Below, piece by piece: positions 45,174-53,685 of a stretch of DNA of 64,000 nucleotides. The notes under the pieces are model-generated. The model was given only the letters and a program-made list of their open reading frames with translations. It searched no databases and had not been told where the DNA came from. The DNA comes from Variovorax paradoxus (lineage in GTDB: Bacteria; Pseudomonadota; Gammaproteobacteria; Burkholderiales; Burkholderiaceae_C): contig NZ_JAGGNV010000050.1 of assembly GCF_018614955.1 (NCBI RefSeq), positions 1 through 64,000 of the forward strand. Reading direction: 5' to 3'. The first letter of the stretch is position 1. The number at the start of each line of letters is the position of its first letter. The translations under genes were made by a program, and so were the position numbers.

Positions 45174-46154
45174 ATGAACACGATCACCACGCGCCGCGGC
45201 ACCCTGCTCGCACTCGGCGCCGCGCTGCTGGCGGGCCATGCCGGGCTCGCCGGCGCCCAGACCTACCCCGACCGCCCGATCCGCCTGCTGGTCGGCTACT
45301 CCGCCGGCGGCGGCGTCGACGCGATGGCGCGGCTGGTCGCACCGCGCCTGTCGGCGCTGCTCGGGCAGCAGGTGGTGGTGGAGAACCGCGCCGGCGCGGC
45401 CGGCGTGATCGCGGGCGACGCGGTGGCCAAGGCCGCGCCCGACGGCTACACGCTGCTGCTCGGCGACAGCTCGACGCTGATTGCGAAGTACATGCAGGCC
45501 AAGCTCACATTCGATCCGATCAAGAGCTTCGTGCCGGTGGCCGGCCTCTTCAAGTCGCCGCTCCTGATCGTGGCCGGCAACGACTTCCCCGCCAAGACGC
45601 CGCGCGAGCTGGTAGCGGCCCTGAAGGCCAAGCCCGGCTTCTATTCCTTCGCGACCTCCGGCGTCGGCACGGTGCAGCACCTGGGCTTCGAGATGATGAA
45701 GGGCCAGTCGGGCACCTTCGCGCTGCACATTCCCTATCGCGGTGCCGCGCAGATCGTGCCCGACGTGATCAGCGGCCAGGTGCCGCTCGGCGTGGTCAGC
45801 GCCACCGCGGGCATGGCGCAGGCCAAGGCCGGCAAGCTGCGCGCGCTCGCGATGATGAGCAACGACAAGCTGCCCGGCGCGGAAGACATCGCGGCCTTGT
45901 CGACCGCCGTGCCCGGCGTCGACGTGGCGCCGCGTCTCTTCCTGCTGGCGCCGGCCGGCACGCCGAACGCGATCGTCGAGCGCCTGGGCGAGGCGGCACG
46001 CGCCGTGATGAGCGCACCCGACCTGCCGCAGGCCGCCGCGCTCCAAGGTGCGGTGACGGACTACATGCCGTCCGCGGCGCTGGCCACCGCCCTGGCGCAG
46101 GAATCGGCGCGCTGGGGCAAGCTGATCAGCGAGCAGAAGATCGCGGCGCAGTAG
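45174..46154 (+). CDS. Bug/TctC-family tripartite transporter substrate-binding protein
   Basis: 326 residues, periplasmic. Signal LLALGAALLAGHAGLAGAQT. The Bug motifs are clear: YPDRPIRLLVGYSAGGGVDAMARL, VVVENRAGAAGVIAGDAVAKAAPDGYTLLLG, and HIPYRGAAQIVPDVISGQV. Bug proteins bind small carboxylates and are often encoded without their membrane partners, as here. CGGAGA lies about 8 bases upstream. It is probably co-transcribed with the enzyme genes either side (gaps of 43 and 5 bases). Confidence 0.93.
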   Translation: MNTITTRRGTLLALGAALLAGHAGLAGAQTYPDRPIRLLVGYSAGGGVDAMARLVAPRLSALLGQQVVVENRAGAAGVIAGDAVAKAAPDGYTLLLGDSSTLIAKYMQAKLTFDPIKSFVPVAGLFKSPLLIVAGNDFPAKTPRELVAALKAKPGFYSFATSGVGTVQHLGFEMMKGQSGTFALHIPYRGAAQIVPDVISGQVPLGVVSATAGMAQAKAGKLRALAMMSNDKLPGAEDIAALSTAVPGVDVAPRLFLLAPAGTPNAIVERLGEAARAVMSAPDLPQAAALQGAVTDYMPSAALATALAQESARWGKLISEQKIAAQ

Positions 46155-46159
46155 GCCGG

Positions 46160-47296
46160 ATGAGCGTCATCACCCACATCGAGGACCTGCGCGTCCTCGC
46201 GCAGAAGCGCGTGCCGCGCATGTTCTACGACTACGTGGATTCCGGCTCCTGGACCGAAGGCACCTACCGCGCCAACGCGGCGGACTTCGACCGCATCAAG
46301 CTGCGCCAGCGCGTGGCGGTGAACATCGAGCACCGCAGCACGCGCACGACGATGGTGGGCATCGACGTGGCGATGCCGGTGGCGATCGCGCCGACCGGCA
46401 TGACGGGCATGCAGCGCGCCGACGGCGAGATCCTGGCGGCGAAGGCGGCCGAGAAGTTCGGTATTCCGTTCACGCTCCCGACCATGAGCATCTGCTCGAT
46501 CGAGGACATTGCCGCGGCGACGAGCCGGCCCTTCTGGTTCCAGCTCTACGTGATGCGCGACCGCGATTTCATGGCGCGCCTGATCGACCGCGCCAAGGCC
46601 GCCCGATGCTCGGCCCTGGTGCTCACGCTGGACCTGCAGATCATCGGCCAGCGCCACAAGGACCTTCGCAACGGCCTCTCGGTGCCGCCGAAGCTGAGCC
46701 TGCGCAACCTCGCCGACATGGCGAGGAAGCCGCGCTGGTGCCTGGGCATGCTGGGCACGAAGCGGCGCAACTTCGGCAACGTGTTCGGCCACGTCAAGGG
46801 CATCGAGACCATGCGCTCGCTCGCGGAGTGGACCAACAAGCAGTTCGATCCGCGGCTCTCGTGGGCCGACATCGAATGGATCCGAAAGCGCTGGGGCGGC
46901 AAGCTGATCCTGAAGGGCATCCAGGACGCCGAGGATGCGCAGCTGGCCGTCGCCTCGGGCGCCGATGCGCTGATCGTCTCGAACCACGGCGGGCGCCAGC
47001 TCGACGGCGCGCCCTCTTCCATCGCGGCGCTGCCGGCGATCGCCGAAGCCGTGGGCCGCAAGATCGAGGTGCACATGGACGGCGGCATCCGCAGCGGACA
47101 GGACGTGCTGAAGGCGCGGGCCCTCGGCGCCAAGGGCGTCTACATCGGCCGCTCGATGCTGTACGGGCTGGGCGCGATGGGCGAGGCGGGGGTGACGCGG
47201 GCCTTGCAGATCATCCATCGGGAGCTGGATCTCACGATGGCGTTCTGCGGGCATACCGATGTCGAGAAGATCGATGCCGGGGTGGTGCGGGTGTAG
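46160..47296 (+). CDS. FMN-dependent alpha-hydroxy-acid dehydrogenase (copy 1)
   Basis: 378 residues of the lactate/mandelate dehydrogenase and glycolate oxidase family. FMN and active-site blocks: RVPRMFYDYVDSGSWTEGTY, AIAPTGMTGM, FWFQLYVMRDRDFM, LILKGI, and the catalytic SNHGGRQLDGAPSS with MDGGIRSGQDVLKA. It oxidises an alpha-hydroxy acid to the keto acid. Being next to a racemase-family enzyme and a decarboxylase, it could process a mandelate-like product. A close paralogue is at 54943. The final about 130 bases show GGG-rich codon use. Confidence 0.92.
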   Translation: MSVITHIEDLRVLAQKRVPRMFYDYVDSGSWTEGTYRANAADFDRIKLRQRVAVNIEHRSTRTTMVGIDVAMPVAIAPTGMTGMQRADGEILAAKAAEKFGIPFTLPTMSICSIEDIAAATSRPFWFQLYVMRDRDFMARLIDRAKAARCSALVLTLDLQIIGQRHKDLRNGLSVPPKLSLRNLADMARKPRWCLGMLGTKRRNFGNVFGHVKGIETMRSLAEWTNKQFDPRLSWADIEWIRKRWGGKLILKGIQDAEDAQLAVASGADALIVSNHGGRQLDGAPSSIAALPAIAEAVGRKIEVHMDGGIRSGQDVLKARALGAKGVYIGRSMLYGLGAMGEAGVTRALQIIHRELDLTMAFCGHTDVEKIDAGVVRV

Positions 47297-47396
47297 GCCT
47301 CCTACGCAGGCTTGGGGCATTGCCGCACCTCGGCGTGGGACATTTCATACAAAAGTCCTGCAGATCCGACTTTCCGAGCGAACGAAATCCGCCATC

Positions 47397-49331
47397 ATGC
47401 CTGCCTTGTCGCCTTCCATCGAGATCCAAAACTTGGCTGACCTCGGCAAACCCCTCAACCTCGGCGCCGTCGCGAACGCGGACTACCGCCTGATGGTGGA
47501 TTCGATCGCGGACTACGCGATCTTCTTCCTCGACCCCAACGGGATCGTGCTGAGCTGGAACAGGGGGGCGAGAGAACTCAAGGGTTACGAGGCCGACGAG
47601 GTGATCGGGCGCCACTTCTCGTTGTTCTATCCGCAGGAGCTTCTGGACAAGGGCTGGCCGCAGCACGAGCTCGAGGTCGCGGCCGAGGCGGGAAGGTTCG
47701 AGGACGAGGGGTGGCGGCTTCGCAAGGACGGAACCCGCTTCTGGGCCAGCGTCGTCATCACCCGCCTGACGGGACCGGGCGGGTCGCTGCGCGGCTTTTC
47801 GAAGATCACCCGCGACCAGACCGAAAGCCAAAAACAGCGAGACCTGCTTCGCGCCAGCGAAGAGCGCTTCAGGTTGATGGTGGATGGCGTCAAGGATTAC
47901 GCGATCTTCATGCTCGATCCCAGCGGCTACGTCATGAGCTGGAACACCGGTGCCAGGGCCAACAAGGGCTACGAAGCGGGAGAGATCATCGGCAGGCATT
48001 TCTCGGTCTTCTATCCGCCCGATGTGGCCGCGACGGGCTTCCCCGACAAGGAGCTCGAAATCGCGCGCGAAGTCGGAAGATACGAGGACGAAGGCTGGCG
48101 GGTGAGAAAGGATGGCACCAGGTTCTGGGCCAGCGTCGTGATCACCGCACTCTTCGATGCGACCGGTCGCCATCGGGGGTTCGCCAAGGTCACGCGCGAC
48201 CTGACCGAGCGCCGGCGTGCGTCCATTCTCGAGGACGAGGGACGCCGCATCACGACCTTCCTGGCGATGCTGGGGCATGAGCTGCGCAACCCCCTCGCGC
48301 CGATTGCCAACGCGCTGGCGATCATCGAGCATCCGAATGCGGAACCCGGGACGCTGAAGAGAATGAGCGGCCTCATCTCGCGTCAGCTTAAGCAGATGAC
48401 GCGGCTGGTCGACGACCTGCTCGATGTCGGGCGCATCACGAGCGGCAAGATCCATCTCGAAGCCAAGCCGGTGAAGCTCTCCGAGGTGATCGCAGAAGCC
48501 GTCGAAGCGGTGAAGCCGCTGGCCGACACCAAACAGCACACGCTCACGCTCGACATGCCCGGCGAGGCGCTATGGATCGGCGGCGACCGCGCCCGCATGA
48601 TCCAGGTGGTCTGCAATCTGCTGAACAACGCGATCAAGTTCACGCCGCGTGGCGGGCACATCAAGGTCAGCCTGCGGTCGGCTGGCAGCGATGCCGAGAT
48701 CAGCGTGCGCGATGACGGGCCCGGCATCAAGCCCGAGCAGCTGCCCCGGATCTTCATGCTGTTCGCCCAAGGCGACCAGGAGCCTTCGCGCTCGCAGGGC
48801 GGCCTGGGCCTGGGGCTCACGCTGGTGCAGCAACTCGTGGCGCTCCATGGCGGCGAGGTGAGCGCTTTCAGCACCGGCGTGCCGGGCCAGGGAAGCGAAT
48901 TCGTCATCCATCTGCCGCTCATCGCGGCGCCTCTGGAGATGCGCAGGGCCGAGGGCCCGGGCGCCCGCAAGCGGGTTCTCGTCGTCGACGACAACATGGA
49001 TGCGGCGGAGACGATGTCCGTCCTGGTCGACAACCTGGGCTACCTCAGCAGCATTGCCTTCGACGGCCCGTCGGCGCTGGCGGCGATCAAGAAGGAGCAG
49101 CCCGACCTGGTGCTGATGGACATCGGCCTGCCCGGCCTCAGCGGCGTGGAAGTCGCGCAAAGGGTTCGCCGCGAGGTCGCCAACCCTCCGGCCTTGATCG
49201 CGGTCACCGGCTATGGACAAGCGTCGGACCGGGAGACGAGTTACGACGCCGGCTTCTATGCGCACCTCACGAAACCGGTCGACGTGGGCCAGCTGGAAGT
49301 CCTGCTCGAACGCTTGCTCGACAAGCCCTGA
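47397..49331 (+). CDS. Hybrid sensor histidine kinase with two PAS domains
   Basis: 644 residues, no membrane segment, so cytosolic. Two near-duplicate PAS domains begin at about residues 30 and 155 (RLMVDSIADYAIFFLDPNG; RLMVDGVKDYAIFMLDPSG), each closed by GTRFWASVVIT. Then come the HisKA box FLAMLGHELRNPLAPI, HATPase (N box NLLNNAIKF, GLGLGLTLV) and a C-terminal receiver with the phospho-acceptor in DLVLMDIGLPGLSG. Similar double-PAS kinases sense redox state or light, but no cofactor residue can be named. Start ATG 47397; the 100 bases before it have no gene. Confidence 0.92.
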   Translation: MPALSPSIEIQNLADLGKPLNLGAVANADYRLMVDSIADYAIFFLDPNGIVLSWNRGARELKGYEADEVIGRHFSLFYPQELLDKGWPQHELEVAAEAGRFEDEGWRLRKDGTRFWASVVITRLTGPGGSLRGFSKITRDQTESQKQRDLLRASEERFRLMVDGVKDYAIFMLDPSGYVMSWNTGARANKGYEAGEIIGRHFSVFYPPDVAATGFPDKELEIAREVGRYEDEGWRVRKDGTRFWASVVITALFDATGRHRGFAKVTRDLTERRRASILEDEGRRITTFLAMLGHELRNPLAPIANALAIIEHPNAEPGTLKRMSGLISRQLKQMTRLVDDLLDVGRITSGKIHLEAKPVKLSEVIAEAVEAVKPLADTKQHTLTLDMPGEALWIGGDRARMIQVVCNLLNNAIKFTPRGGHIKVSLRSAGSDAEISVRDDGPGIKPEQLPRIFMLFAQGDQEPSRSQGGLGLGLTLVQQLVALHGGEVSAFSTGVPGQGSEFVIHLPLIAAPLEMRRAEGPGARKRVLVVDDNMDAAETMSVLVDNLGYLSSIAFDGPSALAAIKKEQPDLVLMDIGLPGLSGVEVAQRVRREVANPPALIAVTGYGQASDRETSYDAGFYAHLTKPVDVGQLEVLLERLLDKP

Positions 49332-49355
49332 AGGCGCGCGTCCCCACGCCGTCAG
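49328..49355. terminator. Imperfect hairpin between convergent genes
   Basis: CTGAAGGCG (49328-49336) and CGCCGTCAG (49347-49355) pair with one mismatch around a 10-base loop. The kinase TGA and the cyanase stop lie at equivalent places in the two arms. No T-run follows. Confidence 0.4.
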
Positions 49356-49795
49356 TAGGTCTTGTACGGCAGGAACTTCCCCGACAGCACCACCTTGACC
49401 CGATCCCCCTTCGGATCGGCCTGGCGCTGGATGTCCATGCTGAAGTCGATCGCGCTCATGATGCCGTCGCCGAACTCTTCGTGGATCAGCTCCTTGATGG
49501 TGCTGCCGTAGACGCTCACCACTTCGTACCAGCGGTAGATCAGCGGATCGGTGGGCACCGGCGTCGGCAACGAGCCCTTGTAGGGCACGACCTGCAGCCA
49601 CTTCTGCTCCTCGGGCGTGAGGCCGAAGATCTCGCCGACGATGCCGGCCTGCTTCTCGTCCAGCGTCATCTGGCCCAGGCAGGCGGCGGTGGTCCACTCC
49701 TTCGAGAGGCCGACCTTCTTGGCCACGTCGGCCCATTGGATGCCTTTGGCCACCTTGACGGTGATGATCTTTTCGGTGATGTCGTTGCGGTTCAT
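49352..49795 (-). CDS. cynS: Cyanase
   Basis: 147 residues. Cyanase converts cyanate and bicarbonate to ammonia and carbon dioxide and is a decamer. The N-terminal helical domain includes KVAKGIQWADVAKKVGLS. The catalytic C-terminal block PLIYRWYEVVSVYGSTIKE has the active-site Arg and Glu, and GIMSAIDFSMDI has the Ser. AGGAG lies 8 bases before the ATG at 49795. Last gene of the operon with an ABC uptake system upstream. Confidence 0.96.
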   Translation of the reverse strand: MNRNDITEKIITVKVAKGIQWADVAKKVGLSKEWTTAACLGQMTLDEKQAGIVGEIFGLTPEEQKWLQVVPYKGSLPTPVPTDPLIYRWYEVVSVYGSTIKELIHEEFGDGIMSAIDFSMDIQRQADPKGDRVKVVLSGKFLPYKTY

Positions 49796-49827
49796 GCGGA
49801 TGCTCCTGATTGAAATGGCTAAAGGGC

Positions 49828-50646
49828 TCACGAGGCCTTGGCCCGCGTGACGAGAAAGTCGATGACGTGGTTGCGCAGCGCGTAGTAGCCGTCAAGGTGA
49901 TGCAGCCCGGCGCGCGTGCGCTCGCGCGGCAGCGGGTTGACCACGGTCTCGGCGATGTTGCCGGGGCGATAGCCACTCGCGGTCTCCGTGCCGTTGCTCA
50001 TCAGCAGGATGCGGTCGGCCAGAAGAATGGCCTCGTCGACGTCGTGCGTGATCATGAAGACGGTCTGCTGCGTCTGCCGCACGATGCTCATCAGCTCGTC
50101 TTGAATGGTGCCGCGCGTCAACGCGTCGAGCGCGCCGAAGGGTTCGTCGAGCAGCAGCATCTTGGGCTGGATCGAGAAGGCGCGTGCGATGCCCACGCGC
50201 TGCTTCATGCCGCCCGAGAGCTGCGAAGGCTTCTTGTCGATCGCGCCGTCGAGCCCGACCAGCGCGACGAACTTGCGCACCTGCTCGTCGATCTGCGCGG
50301 CCGACCAGTCGGGCCAGCGCGACTGCACAGCGAAGGCGATGTTCTTGCGCACCGTGAGCCAGGGCATCAGCGCATGGCTCTGGAATACCACGCCGCGCTC
50401 CAGGCTCGGCCCGGCCACCTCGCGGCCGTCCATGAACACATGACCGCCCGACGCGGTGTCGAGGCCCGCGAGCACGTTGAGGATGGTGGTCTTGCCGCAG
50501 CCCGAGTGGCCGATGATGCAGACGAACTCGCCGCGGTCCAGCGTGAAGCTCACGTCGGCGAACACCGGCTTGCCGGGTACGAAGGATTTGGAGAGCCCCT
50601 CGATGCGCAGGAAGCCCGCGCCGGTGGATGGGACAGTGGGTTTCAT
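49828..50646 (-). CDS. Cyanate/nitrate-type ABC transporter, ATP-binding protein
   Basis: 272 residues. Walker A GHSGCGKTTILNVLAGL, signature LSGGMKQRVGIARAF, Walker B LLLDEPFGALDALTRG, H-loop MITHDVDEAILLADR. It belongs to the NrtD/SsuB/TauB group. ATG at 50646 gives the standard N-terminus; an ATG at 50679 overlapping the permease end would add 11 residues. Gap to cynS 32 bases. Uptake of cyanate is inferred from the neighbouring cyanase. Confidence 0.92.
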   Translation of the reverse strand: MKPTVPSTGAGFLRIEGLSKSFVPGKPVFADVSFTLDRGEFVCIIGHSGCGKTTILNVLAGLDTASGGHVFMDGREVAGPSLERGVVFQSHALMPWLTVRKNIAFAVQSRWPDWSAAQIDEQVRKFVALVGLDGAIDKKPSQLSGGMKQRVGIARAFSIQPKMLLLDEPFGALDALTRGTIQDELMSIVRQTQQTVFMITHDVDEAILLADRILLMSNGTETASGYRPGNIAETVVNPLPRERTRAGLHHLDGYYALRNHVIDFLVTRAKAS

Positions 50647-50668
50647 GGCAACGCCCGGGGACGAGAGA

Positions 50669-51529
50669 TCACTCCACATAGGTCACCTTCTTCTGCAGGC
50701 CGGCGAACGCCAGGTCCAGCAGCATGCCGACGACACCGATCACCAGGATCGCGAAGATCACGTTGGTGAGCGAGAGGTTGTTCCACTCGTTCCACACGAA
50801 GTAGCCGATGCCGGTGCCGCCGACCAGCATCTCAGCCGCCACGATCACCAGCCAGGCGATGCCCATGCTGATGCGCATGCCGGTGAGGATGGTCGGCGCG
50901 GCCGCGGGCAGGATCACGCGGAAGGCGCGGCGCAGCGGCTTCACTTCCAGCGTGCTCGCGACGTTGAGCCACTCGCGCTTGACCGAGGCCACGCCGAAGG
51001 CGGTGTTGAGCAGCGTCGGCCAGACCGAGCAGATGAAGATCACGAAGATGCCGCTCACCGACGAGTCCTTGATGGTGTAGAGCGCGAGCGGCATCCATGC
51101 GAGCGGCGAGATCGGCTTCAGCACCTGGATGAAGGGATCGAAGGCCTTCTGCAGCAAGGGCGACATGCCGATCACGAAGCCCAGCGGCACCGCGACCAGG
51201 CAGGCCAGCAGAAAGCCCAGCCCCACGCGGCCCAGCGACCAGGCGAGCTGGATGGCGATGCCCTTGTCGTTGGATCCGTTGTCGTAGAAGGGATTCGACA
51301 GGTGCTTCCACGCGGTGGCACCCATCTCGCCCGGCGTCGGGAAGCCCGCCGACTTCACCTGGCCCGGATCCTTGCCGAGCATCTTCTGGTACTCGATCTG
51401 CTCGGCCGACATGCCGGCCTGCGAGGCAGCGCCGCCTGCGGACATCGTCGCCACCTGCCATACCGCGAGGAACACGGCGAAGAGCAAGACCGAGAGCAGC
51501 GCCGCCTTGAGGTTCATGACCTTGTGCAT
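50669..51529 (-). CDS. Cyanate/nitrate-type ABC transporter, permease
   Basis: 286 residues with about six membrane helices. The coupling loop is ASTLEVKPLRRAFRVILPAAAP and the core includes PISPLAWMPLALYTIKDSS. It has a periplasmic insertion (GMSAEQIEYQKMLGKDPGQV) after the first helix, found in NrtB/CynB-type permeases. Start ATG 51529, 4 bases after the binding-protein stop; a second in-frame ATG lies at 51517. Confidence 0.91.
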   Translation of the reverse strand: MHKVMNLKAALLSVLLFAVFLAVWQVATMSAGGAASQAGMSAEQIEYQKMLGKDPGQVKSAGFPTPGEMGATAWKHLSNPFYDNGSNDKGIAIQLAWSLGRVGLGFLLACLVAVPLGFVIGMSPLLQKAFDPFIQVLKPISPLAWMPLALYTIKDSSVSGIFVIFICSVWPTLLNTAFGVASVKREWLNVASTLEVKPLRRAFRVILPAAAPTILTGMRISMGIAWLVIVAAEMLVGGTGIGYFVWNEWNNLSLTNVIFAILVIGVVGMLLDLAFAGLQKKVTYVE

Positions 51530-51533
51530 TGCG

Positions 51534-52895
51534 TCAGGCCATCTTGCTGATCGCGAAGCTCTTGACATAGTCGTCCGGCTTCGCGGGGTCGAAGACCTTG
51601 CCCATGATGGTGAACTTGGGGTAGGCGCCCTCGGGCGGCGTCTGGCCCAGTTCCTTCATGTGCTTCCTGGCATCGGTGAGCAGGAACACCTTCTCGGCGA
51701 TCTGCCTGTAGTTGACCTCGCCCTTCACATAGCCCCAGCGCTTCATCTGCGTGAGCATCCATACCGCCATCGACTGCCACGGGATCGGATCGAAGTCGGC
51801 GCGGTCGGGCACCGTCCTGATGTTGCCCAGGCCGTCGGCGAAGCGGCCGGTGAGCACCTGCGTGAGCACGGTCTCGGGCTGGTTCAGGTACTGCGCCGGC
51901 GCGATCACCTTGGCGATCAGTTCGCGGTTCTTCGGATCGCGCGCCATCGCGGAGGCGGTGAGCACCGCGCGATACATCGCGGCGAAGGTGTTGGGATTTT
52001 TCTGGATGAACTCGGTCGAGGTGCCGAAGGCGCAGCAGGGATGGCCGGCCCACAGGTCCTTGGTGAGGATGTGCAGGAAGCCGATTTCCTCGAACACCGC
52101 GCGCTGGTTGAAGGGGTCGGGACCGAGGTAGCCGTCGATGTTGCCGGCGCGCAGGTTGGCCACCATCTCGGGCGGCGGCACCACGCGGATCTGGATGTCG
52201 GTATCGGGGTTGAGGCCTGCTTCCGCCACGTAGTAGCGCAGCAGGAAGTTGTGCATGCTGTACTCGAAGGGCACCGCGAACCTGAAGCCCTTCCACGTCT
52301 TCGGGTCGCGCTTGTCCTTGTGCTTGTTGGCCAGCGTGATGGCCTGGCCGTTGGTGTTCTGGATCGTCGCCACGTTCATCGGCACCGCGTTGGAGCCGGC
52401 ACCCATCGAGATTGCGAGCGGCATCGGCGACAGGAAGTGCGTGGCGTCGTACTCCTTGTTGAGCATCTTGTCGCGGATCAACGCCCAGCCCGCCGTCTTG
52501 ACCACTTCGACGTTGAGCCCCTGCTTCTGATAGAAGCCCAGCGGGTGCGCCATGATCAACGGCGTGGCACAGGTGATCGGAATGAAGCCGATCTTCAGGT
52601 CCTTCTTCTCGAGCGGGCCTTTTTCCTGCGCCATGGCCTGCAGTGCGCCCAGCGGCAGCACCGACAGGATCGCGGCGCGCGCGGTGTTGGCGCCCACCGC
52701 GCGCAGGAAGTTGCGGCGCACGCTGTCGACCGGGAACAGCGCCTTCATGAGGCTGGCCTCGAGCTTGGCGTTGGAGTCTTCGATCGTGCCGACATGCTCG
52801 CCGGGCCCATGGTCGCGCCCGCACGCGCAGCGCATCACCAGTGGCCGGTCGGCGTCGTAGGGGTCGCAGGCTTTGGCGTCGGGCGGTAGTGACAT
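51534..52895 (-). CDS. CmpA/NrtA-family substrate-binding protein with Cys/His-rich leader
   Basis: 453 residues. The ligand domain begins near EKKDLKIGFIPITCATPLIMA and contains the NrtA-type HFLSPMPLAISMG and DGYLGPDPFNQRA. Export appears to use a Tat-like signal (RRNFLRAVGANTAR) that starts only near residue 60. Before it is a polar leader with VMRCACGRDHGPGEH, which could bind a metal. GAGGTG lies 6 bases before the ATG at 52895. First gene of the uptake/cyanase operon; cyanate or nitrate/bicarbonate are possible ligands. Confidence 0.9.
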   Translation of the reverse strand: MSLPPDAKACDPYDADRPLVMRCACGRDHGPGEHVGTIEDSNAKLEASLMKALFPVDSVRRNFLRAVGANTARAAILSVLPLGALQAMAQEKGPLEKKDLKIGFIPITCATPLIMAHPLGFYQKQGLNVEVVKTAGWALIRDKMLNKEYDATHFLSPMPLAISMGAGSNAVPMNVATIQNTNGQAITLANKHKDKRDPKTWKGFRFAVPFEYSMHNFLLRYYVAEAGLNPDTDIQIRVVPPPEMVANLRAGNIDGYLGPDPFNQRAVFEEIGFLHILTKDLWAGHPCCAFGTSTEFIQKNPNTFAAMYRAVLTASAMARDPKNRELIAKVIAPAQYLNQPETVLTQVLTGRFADGLGNIRTVPDRADFDPIPWQSMAVWMLTQMKRWGYVKGEVNYRQIAEKVFLLTDARKHMKELGQTPPEGAYPKFTIMGKVFDPAKPDDYVKSFAISKMA

Positions 52896-53010
52896 GGTGC
52901 ACCTCGTTGAAAAGATGCAGCAGCGATGCAAGGGCCGGGCCGGTTGCGTGCCTGCGCGGCCGCTCAATGCAAAATCGCGGGGCGCCGGTCGATGCCGTGT
53001 AGGGGCAGCA

Positions 53011-53685
53011 CTACATGGAACTCGGCTTGGCGTGCCGCTCGGCATACAAGGCGAGTTCGACGTCGTTCTTGGTGCCGGTCTTTTCGAGGATGCGCGCGCG
53101 GTAGGTGCTGACCGTGTTGGGCGCCAGGCCGAGCTGTGCACCGATTTCGCTCACGGTCTGCCCGGCCGTGAGCAGGCGGAACACCTGGTGCTCGCGGTGC
53201 GAGAGCGCCTCGGTGCCCAGCGCCGATGCGTTGCCGACGGCAGCCGCCAGCGCCTCGGCCGTGGCGGCCGAGACGTACCTGCCGCCGGCAGCCACCTTGC
53301 GCACCGCGCCGACCATGTCGTCGGGGTCGGCGCTCTTGTTCAGGTAGCCGGCCGCGCCCAGCTTGATGCAGCGCACCGCGTACTGCTTCTCGGGGTAGGT
53401 GCTGAGCATCAGCACCGGCAGCGCGGGCCAGAGCTTACGCAGCGCCTGCAGCACGTCGAGGCCGTCGCGGTCCGGCAGCGCGATGTCGAGCAGCACCACG
53501 TCCAGGCCCTGCGCGCCACCGAGCGCGGCCACGCGCTCCAGCACCTCGGGGCCGGTCTGCGCCTCGGCCACCACCAGCATCTCGGGCACGCCGTTCGACA
53601 GGTCGCCCAGCACCTGCTTCAGGCCTTCGCGCACGATGCGATGGTCGTCGCCGATCAGCACACGGATGTCCTTGGCCTTCGTCAC
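53011..53685 (-). CDS. NarL/FixJ-type response regulator
   Basis: 224 residues. Receiver domain: RVLIGDDHRIVREGLKQVL (acidic pocket) and VVLLDIALPDRDGLDVL with the phospho-acceptor Asp. The LuxR helix-turn-helix at the C-terminus reads LSHREHQVFRLLTAG then EIGAQLGLAPNTVSTYRARIL. GTG start at 53685 overlaps the kinase stop (GTGA), so the two proteins are made together. It lies 115 bases upstream of the cyanate transporter operon on the same strand and is a likely regulator of it. Confidence 0.93.
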   Translation of the reverse strand: MTKAKDIRVLIGDDHRIVREGLKQVLGDLSNGVPEMLVVAEAQTGPEVLERVAALGGAQGLDVVLLDIALPDRDGLDVLQALRKLWPALPVLMLSTYPEKQYAVRCIKLGAAGYLNKSADPDDMVGAVRKVAAGGRYVSAATAEALAAAVGNASALGTEALSHREHQVFRLLTAGQTVSEIGAQLGLAPNTVSTYRARILEKTGTKNDVELALYAERHAKPSSM

